Positions 55,101 to 63,222 of a stretch of 64,000 nt of DNA are shown in pieces. The stretch is from the NCBI GenBank assembly GCA_019638185.1, contig JAHBUH010000004.1, positions 163,411 through 227,410 of the forward strand. Reading direction: 5' to 3'. The notes under the pieces are model-generated. The model made no database searches and had not been told where the DNA came from. It saw only the letters and a list, made by a program, of their open reading frames with translations. The stretch is from Leadbetterella sp. (lineage in GTDB: Bacteria > Bacteroidota > Bacteroidia > Cytophagales > Spirosomataceae). Each line of letters starts with the position of its first letter. The stretch's first letter is position 1. Made by a program: the position numbers and the translations under genes.

Positions 55101-56473
55101 TGCGACCGGTACTGATGACCGCCCTGGTGGCTTCGCTGGGTTTTCTACCTATGGCTCTCAGCAAGGGCTCAGGAGCCGAAGTGCAGCGCCCCCTGGCCAC
55201 AGTGGTGATCGGCGGACTCCTGTTTGCCACTTTCCTCACCCTCTTTGTATTGCCTATTCTTTATGTGCTGGTGGAGAATATCCGGAAGCCAAAAACCGCT
55301 GCCCTCATCCTTCCGCTGGTCTTGTTTGGACTGGGGACTTCCGCTCAAAAGCCCATTACCCTGGAAGAAGCCCTGCAGGCTGCTACCGAAAACAGCCTGT
55401 CGGTTAAAGATGCGAAATTACAGGCCGAATACAGGGAAAAACTCACAGGCACCTGGCTGGATCTCACTCCTACAGAGCTAAGCGGGGAATACGGAAAATA
55501 CAATGGGATCCGGCCGGATAACCGGGTAGCCGTCAGCCAGCGGTTCCGCTTGCCGGGAGCTTACCAAAAACAAAAGACGGCCCTGGAAAGGGAGTGGCAG
55601 CAGGCTGTTTTAAATCAAAACCTCACGAAAGTTCAGGTGAAAAAGGCGGTTTCCGAAGTATTCCAGCATATCCTTATTCTCCGGGAAAGGGAGAAGCTGC
55701 TCCAAAAAACCGATTCCCTGTTTACCCAATTCCTGGATTTGTCCCGTCAAAAACTGAAACTGGGAGAAGCCAATGGCCTGGAATCCTCTACTGCCGCCAT
55801 CCAGAAAGAGCAGATTAACCTGCAGATGGCCCGGATCCGGAACGACCTGAACATCAGCCGGCTGGAGCTTCAGTTGCTTTTAAATACCGATGAGCTGCCT
55901 GACCCTGTGGCGCCTACAGCGAAAATCGGACTGGAGCTTTGCTGCAGCGTGGAAGGTCACCCTGAGCTTCGGGCATTGCAGCAGCAGTTAGAAATTCAGG
56001 ATGCTCAGATCCAGGTCGAAAAAAGCCGGCTCTTGCCCGAATTTTCCCTGGGTTATGCGAACCAGACCCTGCGTGACCTGGCTCCGGGTCGCTTCGGCTC
56101 GGTAACCGCAGGCGTGGATATCCCTGTCTTTACCAAAAGCCAGAGATCCCGGATCCAGGCCTCCAGAATTCAGAAAAGTATCACTGAAAATGAGGTGACA
56201 CTCAAAGAGAAACAACTGCATACCGCCTATCAGCAGGCCCTGAATGAGGTGGTGTACCTGGAATCCATCCTCCGGAATTACGAGGAAAAGCAGATTCCCC
56301 AGGCGGTCCTGGCCGAACAACTGGCTCAGCAGCAGCTCCGGGCCGGAGAGATTAACTACCTGGATTGGGTCATTCTCACGCGCCAGTCGCTGGAAGTGAA
56401 AACCGGGCACCTTGAAGCCCTCGAACAACTGAACCTTTGTATCATCCGATTAAATTACCTGATATCTGAATAA
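52187..56473 (+). CDS. CzcA-type RND heavy-metal pump fused to a TolC-like channel
   Basis: 1428 aa. Residues 1-1040 form a heavy-metal RND pump with twelve TM helices. The proton-relay residues Asp401, Asp407 and Glu414 (ALDFGLIVDGAVIIVE) coincide with Asp402/Asp408/Glu415 of CzcA, pointing to Co/Zn/Cd-type divalent cations rather than Cu/Ag, and FNELMTGARQDV is CzcA-like. From about 1050 a signal-like helix (ending GTSAQK) leads into a 370-residue outer-membrane-factor domain with long helices. The pump and outer-membrane channel are thus one chain. Start at ATG 52187 aligns with family members; a longer form exists at 52157. Confidence 0.94.
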   Translation: MLNSIIRFSLRNKLIIGLFTVGLIIFGVYEATRLPIDAQPDITNNQVQVITVAPSFGAADIERLVTIPIEQANSNIPGVTEIRSFNRFGLSLVTIVFTDETDIYLARQLVTERLNQVKEQIPDGIGNPELGPVSTGLGEIFQYVVRPKKGYESRYDETGLRTLQDWVIRRQLLGTPGVAEVSSFGGKLKQYEIAINPDKLQAFRLTINDVFDALEANNQNTGGAYIEKAETVLFIRTEGLIGSVEDIGNIAVNHTADGSPVRIRDVAEVKTGYATRYGAMTYNDQGEVSGAIVLMLKGENASQVIKNIKKRLAKIEKTLPEGVVIEPFLDRAKMVSNTIRTIETNLIEGALIVVFILVLFLGNLRAGLLVASVIPLSMLFAIILMNIFGVGGNLMSLGALDFGLIVDGAVIIVEAVLHQLARHGYLGNTRNQNMDQPVYDSASKMVNSAVFGQIIILVVYLPIFTLQGIEGKMFIPMAQTVTFALIGAFILSLTYVPMMSSLVLKVPSGQTFADKIMGRIEAFHSRYLFKSLKYSRLIMGVVLLLFAGAVFVLSRMGGEFVPSLEEGDFAVEMRILPGSNINTTIRETNKAAHILLTRFPEIEKVVTKIGSAEIPTEPMPMDAGDMIVVLKPKKEWTSAGSFPELSEKMSRALQVLPGLTTGFQFPVQMRFNELMTGARQDVVVKIFGEDLDKLVKYAHQLGGLITKVPGAQDLYIEPLIGAPQVVINYDRAALSRYKLSVKAVNRIVNSAFAGQSAGQVFEGERRFELMVRMDAGLKKDIEDIRNLLVPAPSGIQVPLRQLAAVEYTNAPNQIQRENTRRRIVVGFNVRGRDVQSIVQELQQKAAKNIHLETGYTMTYGGTFENLNKAKARLGVAVPISLVLIFLLLFFSFRSVRYSLLIYTAIPLSAIGGVYFLALRGMPFSISAGVGFIALFGVAVLNGIVLVAEYNRIRLGEGLNAVQTVLKGTRVRLRPVLMTALVASLGFLPMALSKGSGAEVQRPLATVVIGGLLFATFLTLFVLPILYVLVENIRKPKTAALILPLVLFGLGTSAQKPITLEEALQAATENSLSVKDAKLQAEYREKLTGTWLDLTPTELSGEYGKYNGIRPDNRVAVSQRFRLPGAYQKQKTALEREWQQAVLNQNLTKVQVKKAVSEVFQHILILREREKLLQKTDSLFTQFLDLSRQKLKLGEANGLESSTAAIQKEQINLQMARIRNDLNISRLELQLLLNTDELPDPVAPTAKIGLELCCSVEGHPELRALQQQLEIQDAQIQVEKSRLLPEFSLGYANQTLRDLAPGRFGSVTAGVDIPVFTKSQRSRIQASRIQKSITENEVTLKEKQLHTAYQQALNEVVYLESILRNYEEKQIPQAVLAEQLAQQQLRAGEINYLDWVILTRQSLEVKTGHLEALEQLNLCIIRLNYLISE

Positions 56474-56474
56474 T

Positions 56475-57599
56475 ATGAAAAGTATATATTTCATCGCTAC
56501 TCTTTTTTTGGCGGCTACCGCCTGCCAGCAGGAAGTACAGGAGACCCCGGAAGAAGCCGGGAAAACTCCGGAAAACATCATCCGGCTTTCCGAAGAACAA
56601 ATGAAAACCCTGGAACTGTCTGTCACGCAGCTCCGGACCCAAAATCTGGAAGCTACTCTCCGGCTGAACGGGAAAGTAGATGTTGCCCCTTCCCACGTGG
56701 TATCGGTCACCTCCGCTTTAGGCGGTTACGTCAGGAAAATCCATATCCTGCCGGGGACTTCCTTCACCAAAGGTCAGATCCTGGCCGTGTTAGAAGACAA
56801 CCAGTTCATCCAGCTTCAGCAGGATTATCTTACTACCCGGGTGCAGCTCAAAACAGCCGAACTTAACTACGAGCGACAAAAAGCGCTGAACCGTACCCAG
56901 GCCGCCAGTGACAAAGCGCTGCAACAGGCCGAAGCCGAATACCAGACCCTGAAAGTAAGTCAGAAGGCGCTCGAAGAGAAATTGCGGCTGATTCATATAG
57001 ACCCTAAGAGCGTCAGCACCGATAATCTCCGCAGCACCATAAACCTCTACGCGCCGTTTACCGGAACTGTCAGCGAGATCCGGGTGAACACCGGCCAATA
57101 CGTTTCTCCTACCGAAACGCTGTTCGAACTGGTTAACCCCGCCGGGCTTCTCCTGCGCATCAAGGCCTTTGAAAAAGATCTGCCCGCTTTAAAAACCGGC
57201 CAGGAGCTTCGTTTTTCCACGAACGAAGGAATCTCCTCCCGCGCCCTGATCGTTTCTACCGGGAAAACGGTGAACGAAGACGGTTCCACGGATATCCTTG
57301 CGCGCCCGCTGGGCAGCAGTGCCGGCCTGATCACAGGTATGTATATTAACGCGGAGATCGAAACCCAAAACCGGTCGGCCAGCGTGCTGCCGGAAACCAG
57401 CGTAGTAATGTTTGAAAACCAATGGTATGTTTTTGAGCAATTGCCCGACCGCGCCTTCCGGATGCTGGAAGTTCAGCCCGGTATCCGTCACCAGGGCTGG
57501 GTGGAGATTCTTGAACCCGGCGCATTGGAAGACAAAACCCTGGTGGAAAACGGGGCCTATACTTTACTGATGGGATTGAAGAATAGGGCGGAGGAATAA
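56475..57599 (+). CDS. RND efflux periplasmic adaptor lipoprotein
   Basis: 374 aa, membrane-fusion protein that couples the pump to the outer-membrane part. Lipobox ATAC at about 14-17. Barrel-sandwich/lipoyl region (GYVRKIHILPGTSFTKGQIL), alpha-hairpin coiled coil (about 115-180), and the second lipoyl half (LYAPFTGTVSEIRVNTGQYVS). It starts one base after the pump stop. Metal specificity follows the pump. Confidence 0.93.
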   Translation: MKSIYFIATLFLAATACQQEVQETPEEAGKTPENIIRLSEEQMKTLELSVTQLRTQNLEATLRLNGKVDVAPSHVVSVTSALGGYVRKIHILPGTSFTKGQILAVLEDNQFIQLQQDYLTTRVQLKTAELNYERQKALNRTQAASDKALQQAEAEYQTLKVSQKALEEKLRLIHIDPKSVSTDNLRSTINLYAPFTGTVSEIRVNTGQYVSPTETLFELVNPAGLLLRIKAFEKDLPALKTGQELRFSTNEGISSRALIVSTGKTVNEDGSTDILARPLGSSAGLITGMYINAEIETQNRSASVLPETSVVMFENQWYVFEQLPDRAFRMLEVQPGIRHQGWVEILEPGALEDKTLVENGAYTLLMGLKNRAEE

Positions 57600-57700
57600 C
57601 TTGGTCTATTCAAACTACGGGATTATCGAAAGTATGCCCATATTATACCGGTATTTCTCCGGAAATACTTATATTTAAAGTACGATTAAAGACTAACCCA

Positions 57701-60043
57701 ATGTTCAATACACTAAAAAGCAAAGTTTGGATAATATTACTATTGCTATACGGTAACAGTATGGCATCACCCGGCGACTCCCTCAGCCGGAAAGATTACG
57801 AGAGAGCGGCCGGTTATCTGGCGCAGGGCCTGCAAAAATACGTATACAACACCTCGCTCCGGCCTAACTGGCTGGAAGGGGACCGGTTCTGGTACATGGA
57901 AACCACTTCGAAAGGGAAAACATTTTTCCTGGTAGATCCGGCTAAGAAAACCCGGAAAACGGCTTTTGACCACGCGAAGCTGGCCCAGACGCTGGGAAAA
58001 GCAACCGGCAAAAGTTATAGCGCTGACCAACTCCCCTTTACCGTTATCCGTTTCTCTCCTGACCTGAAACAACTCTATTTTTCGGCTGAAAACAAAAACT
58101 GGTCCTATGCTGTGGCTTCCGGTAAACTGGCAGAATCCACTGCGGGAACAGCCGCTGAGCCGGAGCCGGAAGGCTTTATGGCCCGGAGAGGACGTACGCC
58201 GGAAATCCCTTCCCCTGACAGGAAACAAGTGGCTTTCCTGAGAGACCATAACCTTTGGGTACGCGAAGTCAGCACTAAAAAAGAAACCCAGCTTACTACC
58301 GATGGGGTCAAAGATTTTGGCTATGCCACTGATAACGCCGGCTGGACCACCGGTGACGGCCCTATCATAAGCTGGTCACCCGATTCCCGGAAAATAGCTA
58401 CTTTTCAGCAGGATCAGCGCCATGTAAAAGACATGTACCTGGTGACCACGAATGTGGGCGCTCCTACCCTGAAATCCTGGAAATATCCGCTGCCCGGTGA
58501 TAAGGAAGTCATTCTTATCCACCGTGTGGTGATCGATGTGCCCACCCGCAAGGTGGTACGCCTGAAAGTGGGTCCGGATCCGCGGCGCTCATCGCTAAGC
58601 GACAATATCACTGACGGGGGCCGCCTGGCCGATGTAGACTGGTCGCCGGACGGAAAAGAACTAGCCTTCCTTTCCACCTCCCGTGACCATAAAATTTCCC
58701 GGATGCGGATGGCCGATACCGAAACCGGTGAAGTACGGGAGGTATTTGAAGAAACGGTTCCCACTTACTACGAATCGGGCGTTAATGCCATTAACTGGCG
58801 GTATTTCCCCGCCACAAACGAAATCCTCTGGTATTCTGAAAGAGATAACTGGGGTCATCTTTACCTCTACGATTCCCGTACGGGCAAACTCAAAAACCAG
58901 GTAACCAAAGGCGATTTTGTAGTAGCCCGGGTAACCGATATTGACGAAAAAAGCCGCCGGGTCTGGTTTACCACCGCTGGCATGGACCCTAAAAACCCGT
59001 ACTACCAGCGCTACTGCCGGGTAGATTTTGACGGGAAAAACTTTACGGATCTCACGCCGGCTACCGGAACTCACCAGGTGAGCTGGTCGCCCTCCAAAAA
59101 ATACCTGATCGATACTTATTCTGAACCTGATGTTCCTCCGGCGTTTGAGTTACGGGATGCCGACGGTAACAGCCTCCTGGCTTTAGGTAAGGCAGATATT
59201 TCCCGGCTGGAATCGGAAACGGCCTGGACGCCGGCTACCCCGGTAAAACTAAAAGCCGCTGACGGGAAAACAGATATCTATGGATTGGTTTACACCCCCA
59301 AGCACTTCGAGTCCGGTAAAAAATACCCGGTGATCAACTACATCTATCCCGGCCCGCAGGGCGGAAGCGTACGGTCATGGAGCTTCAGCCCGGTTTCCGG
59401 GGATAACCAGGCGCTGGCCGAACTGGGTTTTATTGTGGTGGCCATAGAAGGCACCAGTAACCCTTACCGGTCCAAGGGCTACCACGACATGAACTACGGA
59501 AACATGGGCGAGAACACCTTACCGGACCAGATGGCCGGTATTAGGCAGCTGGCGCAGCAATTCCCCATAGACCTGGACAAAGTAGGCATCTGGGGGCATT
59601 CGGGTGGTGGATTTGCCACGGCCGCGGCCATGTTCAAATACCCCGATTTCTATAAAGTGGGAATATCGGAATCCGGCAACCACGATAACCGGAATTATGA
59701 AGACGACTGGGGCGAAAGGTATAACGGCCTCCTGGAAAATGCCGATTATGAAGCCCAGGCTAACCCAACCCACGCCAAAAACCTAAAAGGAAAACTCATG
59801 CTGGCTCATGGCATGATGGACAATAACGTTCCTCCGTATAATACCCTGCTGGTAGTGGAAGCCCTGCAGAAGGCCAACAAAGACTTTGACCTGGTGATCT
59901 TCCCTTCAGCTACCCACGGTTTCGGGGCCTATTCTAATTACATGATGCGGCTGCGGTGGGATTATTTTGTGCGGCATTTACAGGGGCTGACTCCGCCGAA
60001 AGAATTTGACCTGGGAGCTTATCTGAGCAGAGCGAGCCGTTAG
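57701..60043 (+). CDS. S9-family serine peptidase (dipeptidyl-peptidase IV type)
   Basis: 780 aa, exported (signal 1-23). N-terminal eight-bladed propeller (about 100-520), then an alpha/beta hydrolase domain with Ser634 (GHSGGGF), Asp707 and His739 (ATHGFGA) forming the triad. DPP IV members cut X-Pro or X-Ala dipeptides from peptide ends. The double-Glu that binds the substrate amino group in DPP IV was not confirmed. A TATATTTA element at 57670 is the likely promoter. Single gene. Confidence 0.9.
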   Translation: MFNTLKSKVWIILLLLYGNSMASPGDSLSRKDYERAAGYLAQGLQKYVYNTSLRPNWLEGDRFWYMETTSKGKTFFLVDPAKKTRKTAFDHAKLAQTLGKATGKSYSADQLPFTVIRFSPDLKQLYFSAENKNWSYAVASGKLAESTAGTAAEPEPEGFMARRGRTPEIPSPDRKQVAFLRDHNLWVREVSTKKETQLTTDGVKDFGYATDNAGWTTGDGPIISWSPDSRKIATFQQDQRHVKDMYLVTTNVGAPTLKSWKYPLPGDKEVILIHRVVIDVPTRKVVRLKVGPDPRRSSLSDNITDGGRLADVDWSPDGKELAFLSTSRDHKISRMRMADTETGEVREVFEETVPTYYESGVNAINWRYFPATNEILWYSERDNWGHLYLYDSRTGKLKNQVTKGDFVVARVTDIDEKSRRVWFTTAGMDPKNPYYQRYCRVDFDGKNFTDLTPATGTHQVSWSPSKKYLIDTYSEPDVPPAFELRDADGNSLLALGKADISRLESETAWTPATPVKLKAADGKTDIYGLVYTPKHFESGKKYPVINYIYPGPQGGSVRSWSFSPVSGDNQALAELGFIVVAIEGTSNPYRSKGYHDMNYGNMGENTLPDQMAGIRQLAQQFPIDLDKVGIWGHSGGGFATAAAMFKYPDFYKVGISESGNHDNRNYEDDWGERYNGLLENADYEAQANPTHAKNLKGKLMLAHGMMDNNVPPYNTLLVVEALQKANKDFDLVIFPSATHGFGAYSNYMMRLRWDYFVRHLQGLTPPKEFDLGAYLSRASR

Positions 60044-60082
60044 GCCATCAGCCTGAAATGAGATCAGGCCCGGAACTGTCTT

Positions 60083-60119
60083 AAAAGGACGGAAACAACA
60101 CAGCAGTTTTCGTCCTTTT
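60083..60119. terminator. Bidirectional terminator after the S9 peptidase
   Basis: Stem AAAAGGACG / CGTCCTTTT (60083-60091, 60111-60119), extended by A-T pairs, 11-base loop. T-tract on the plus strand. It separates the peptidase from the small convergent gene. Confidence 0.85.
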
Positions 60120-60127
60120 TAGGCAGT

Positions 60128-60274
60128 TCAATCTAACGAATTAATCAATACATAGTACTTATAGGCCACTACGGCCTGCTCAAACTTCGTAAGCTTCATA
60201 GGATCTTTTTTGCTGTACTTCGGTAGCACCGCCTTATTCACTTTGTTCAGAAATCTGAAAAAACTCTTTTTCAT
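60128..60274 (-). CDS. Conserved 48-residue basic protein
   Basis: A short gene on the minus strand, 48 aa, beginning MKKSFFRFLNKVNKAVLP and ending YVLINSLD. It is basic in the first 30 residues, with an LPKYSKKDPMKLTK centre and a hydrophobic C-terminal helix. From memory, similar tiny proteins with an FFRFLxxxNKxxLPxYxKK opening occur across Bacteroidota; I could not check this. Function unknown. It is convergent with the S9 peptidase, separated by a bidirectional terminator, which supports a real transcription unit. Confidence 0.75.
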   Translation of the reverse strand: MKKSFFRFLNKVNKAVLPKYSKKDPMKLTKFEQAVVAYKYYVLINSLD

Positions 60275-60445
60275 AGGGATATATCTTGTTACAAACCCGT
60301 GTTCACTTCCCGGACCAGAGTAAAGTTACAAAATATCATGCACTTGCTATAAATCTTAGCTATTTTCAAACCGGTCACAGAGCCTGCTCTATATTTCGTT
60401 AATATTGAAACCGGAATAAGGTACACCGGATTCATAAAGCTTAAC

Positions 60446-61690
60446 GTGGAGAGAATAGAGGAAAAACTGAAAATACTGGCCGATGCGGCTAAATACGACG
60501 TCAGCTGCAGTTCCAGCGGCAGCAAAAGAAAAAATACCGGCGGAATAGGAGATGCCTCCGCTTCTGGCATCTGCCATACCTATACGGAAGACGGCCGATG
60601 CGTTTCGCTATTGAAGATCCTGCTGACCAACCACTGCATCTACGACTGCGCTTTTTGCGTCAGCAGGAGGAGCAATGATGTCAAACGGGCCGCCTTTACT
60701 GTGGAAGAGGTGGTAGACCTGACCATGAACTTCTACCGGAGAAATTACATTGAAGGCCTCTTCCTGAGCTCGGGAATTTTTAAAAATGCGGACTACACCA
60801 TGGAGCGTCTGCTGCGTATCGTAAAGAAACTGCGTACCGAAGAGCGCTATAACGGCTACATCCACCTGAAAACCATCCCCGGAGCCAGTGAAGAGCTGAT
60901 CCGGGAGGCGGGGATGTACGCGGACCGCATGAGCATTAACCTGGAGCTGCCTACTGAGGCCGGCCTGAAGATGGTAGCCCCGGAAAAGGATCACGACTCG
61001 GTGCGGAAACCCCTGGCTTTCGTGGAAAGCCAGATCCGCGAGCTCCGGTCCGAATCAAAGCTTATCAAACACAAACCGCTGTTTGTACCGGCCGGTCAAA
61101 GTACCCAGATGGTCATTGGGGCTACTCCTGAAACCGACCTTGAGATTATGAATGTGGCTAAAACCTTCTACCGCGATTATAACCTGAAACGGGTGTATTA
61201 CAGCGCTTACGTACCGGTCACAAATCTAAATCCCCTGCTACCGCAGATAGGAAGCGCTCCGCCCCTGGTGCGGGAGAACCGGCTGTACCAAACCGACTGG
61301 CTGCTCCGTTTCTACGGTTTTGAGCTTGAAGAAATACTGAATCCCGGGCATAGCCAGTTGGACCTGGATATGGATCCTAAGCTCAGCTGGGCGCTGCGAA
61401 ATCCGCAGTACTTCCCGGTAGATGTGAATACAGCCGATTACCCGGCTATACTCCGGATTCCCGGTATTGGCCGGCAGTCGGCCATGAAAATCGTTCAGGC
61501 CCGGAAATTCGGCCGGCTGCACGAGTACCAACTGCGTAAAATGGGCATCGCCTGGAACCGTGCCCACCACTTCCTGGTATGTGCCGACAGCCCGATCATC
61601 CTGGGCACTCCTTCCATGATAAGTGTAAAAGCCGCTATCCTGCAAAAGCCGGTCCTTTCTAAAAAAGCAAACCAGTTAAGCCTTTTCTGA
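60446..61690 (+). CDS. Radical SAM protein, putative DNA modification/repair (TIGR03916 type)
   Basis: 414 aa. Radical SAM cluster Cys64-x3-Cys68-x2-Cys71 (NHCIYDCAFC) in a TIM-barrel core. Extra conserved cysteines sit at 21, 43 and 52 (VSCSSSGSK, ICHTYTEDGRC). A C-terminal helix-hairpin-helix (about 335-365, LRIPGIGRQSAMKIVQA) would bind DNA. This is the partner of the TIGR03915 protein encoded next, two bases away. In other bacteria the partner gene is often fused to a uracil-DNA-glycosylase-like domain. The reaction is unproven. Start GTG. Confidence 0.88.
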   Translation: MERIEEKLKILADAAKYDVSCSSSGSKRKNTGGIGDASASGICHTYTEDGRCVSLLKILLTNHCIYDCAFCVSRRSNDVKRAAFTVEEVVDLTMNFYRRNYIEGLFLSSGIFKNADYTMERLLRIVKKLRTEERYNGYIHLKTIPGASEELIREAGMYADRMSINLELPTEAGLKMVAPEKDHDSVRKPLAFVESQIRELRSESKLIKHKPLFVPAGQSTQMVIGATPETDLEIMNVAKTFYRDYNLKRVYYSAYVPVTNLNPLLPQIGSAPPLVRENRLYQTDWLLRFYGFELEEILNPGHSQLDLDMDPKLSWALRNPQYFPVDVNTADYPAILRIPGIGRQSAMKIVQARKFGRLHEYQLRKMGIAWNRAHHFLVCADSPIILGTPSMISVKAAILQKPVLSKKANQLSLF

Positions 61691-61692
61691 AA

Positions 61693-62451
61693 ATGTCCTA
61701 TCTGTTTGACGGAACCTATGCCGGCTTCCTCTGCTGTGTCTTTGACAGCTTTGCCCGTAAGGAGCCGGAGGCTATTCCCCTGCTTTCCGGAGACCAGTCG
61801 GCTGATCTGTTTAAAGCTCAAAGAACCGTCATCACGGATGTGGAAAGCGCCAAACGCGTACAAAAAGGCCTCGAAAAGCACCTGGGGGCCGTAGCCGTCC
61901 GGGATTTTTACCGGGTATTCCTCTCGGAAGACCGTAAGGCATGGCTGGCCGCCTTCCGGGTGATCAGCCGGGTCTTTACGGCAGGCCCGGATATTCTTCA
62001 GAACTTTGGCGATGACGACGTCATCTGTTTTTCCTTAACCCTGAAAAAAGTACACCGGGAACGGCACCGCATGAAAGCCTTCATCCGGTTTCAGAAAAGC
62101 AGCGACGGGCTCTTCTTTTCCATCGTAGAGCCTGACTTTGACGTCTTACCCCTCATTGCTGACTTTTTCAGGGAACGCTATGCCGATCAACCCTGGCTGA
62201 TATGGGATAACAAGAGAAAATACGGCCTGCTTTACGATCAGATCACGGTCTCCCCAGTACAATTATCGCCCGAAGAAAAGATGGCCTTGACCACCGGCGT
62301 CACCCTGACCCTGGACGAACGGGACGAACATTTCCAGCACCTCTGGAAACAGTATTTCCAAAGCACCAATATCGAAGCCCGCAGGAATATGAAACTTCAC
62401 CTGCGCCATGTACCCAAAAGATACTGGAAATACCTGCCCGAAAAGCAATAG
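61693..62451 (+). CDS. TIGR03915/DUF4130 protein, partner of the radical SAM enzyme
   Basis: 252 aa. It opens MSYLFDGTYAGFLCCVFDSF, a diagnostic start, and contains the DUF4130 segment RHRMKAFIRFQKSSDGLFFSIVEPDFDVLPLI. The uracil-DNA-glycosylase-like domain found fused in some species is absent here, so the protein is the minimal form. It starts two bases after the radical SAM stop. Function unknown; a DNA-repair role is inferred from domain partners. Confidence 0.85.
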   Translation: MSYLFDGTYAGFLCCVFDSFARKEPEAIPLLSGDQSADLFKAQRTVITDVESAKRVQKGLEKHLGAVAVRDFYRVFLSEDRKAWLAAFRVISRVFTAGPDILQNFGDDDVICFSLTLKKVHRERHRMKAFIRFQKSSDGLFFSIVEPDFDVLPLIADFFRERYADQPWLIWDNKRKYGLLYDQITVSPVQLSPEEKMALTTGVTLTLDERDEHFQHLWKQYFQSTNIEARRNMKLHLRHVPKRYWKYLPEKQ

Positions 62452-62463
62452 ATTGAAAACAAA

Positions 62464-62496
62464 TTGCAATAATGTTGCACAAATCAGCTAATTTTG
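62464..62496 (+). promoter_or_regulatory. Operator and promoter of the membrane metal gene
   Basis: Perfect palindrome TGCAA-TAATG-TTGCA (62465-62479) directly before TAATTTTG (62489-62496), an exact -7 element. The palindrome covers the -33 zone, so binding would block polymerase. A near-identical palindrome stands at 63167-63182. Confidence 0.7.
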
Positions 62497-62547
62497 CAGT
62501 CGAATCCCGTGAGCTTACAATTTATAACGGGCAGACACTACACCAGA

Positions 62548-63159
62548 ATGGAGATACTAACAGGCGCCATCATCATCAGCTTATTGCATGCCCTTATTCC
62601 TAATCATTGGCTACCGGTCATTGCCATTGGCCGTCAGTACAAATGGAATATCGGGGAGGTAACGCAGGTTACTTTTCTCACGGCACTGGCGCATGTGCTG
62701 AGTACGCTGTTTATCGGCTGGGCACTGGGACTGACCGGTCATCAGCTGGCACATAATGTGGAGCATATCACCCACATAGCTGCCCCTGTCATCCTGATCC
62801 TGATGGGAATAGTCTACATTTACCGGCACTATAAGCACAAACATTTCCACCTGCAGGGCGGGTCCATAAAAGCCACCACTAAGCGAAACATCATTATTTC
62901 CTTATCAATAGCCATGTTTATGTCGCCCTGCATGGAAATCGAAGCCCTGTTTCTGATGGCCGGGGTGCAGTCAGTGGCCCTGCTGACCACCATTTCCCTC
63001 GTTTATGCGCTGGTGACCATTGTCGGTATGTTGCTCCTGGTCCGGATAGCTTATCAGGGCCTGTTGAAATTTGACTCTCATAAGCTGGAGCACAATGCCG
63101 GAATTATTACCGGTGTTACCCTTATTTTAACCGGGCTGGCCTCAATTTTTATTCACTGA
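62548..63159 (+). CDS. Polytopic membrane protein, NicO/UreH-like metal transport
   Basis: 203 aa with about six TM helices. Start chosen at 62548 because the promoter element covers the longer start. LLHALIPNHWLPVIAIG recalls the HALxPDH helix of NicO/RcnA Ni/Co exporters. Other possible metal ligands are NVEHITH, a KHKHFH cytoplasmic loop and FMSPCMEIEALF. The paired promoter with the P-type ATPase and the shared operator support a metal-homeostasis role. The exact family and metal are uncertain. Confidence 0.7.
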   Translation: MEILTGAIIISLLHALIPNHWLPVIAIGRQYKWNIGEVTQVTFLTALAHVLSTLFIGWALGLTGHQLAHNVEHITHIAAPVILILMGIVYIYRHYKHKHFHLQGGSIKATTKRNIIISLSIAMFMSPCMEIEALFLMAGVQSVALLTTISLVYALVTIVGMLLLVRIAYQGLLKFDSHKLEHNAGIITGVTLILTGLASIFIH

Positions 63160-63166
63160 TAAATAC

Positions 63167-63203
63167 TTGCAGTAGCATTGCATTCCCCTGCCGCGTACCT
63201 TTG
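63167..63203 (+). promoter_or_regulatory. Operator and promoter of the P-type ATPase
   Basis: TTGCAGTAGCATTGCA (63167-63182), the same palindrome as upstream of the membrane gene with one arm mismatch, followed by TACCTTTG (63196-63203), an exact -7 element. The ATG is at 63223. Confidence 0.7.
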
Positions 63204-63222
63204 ACTAAAAATCAGAGTATTA

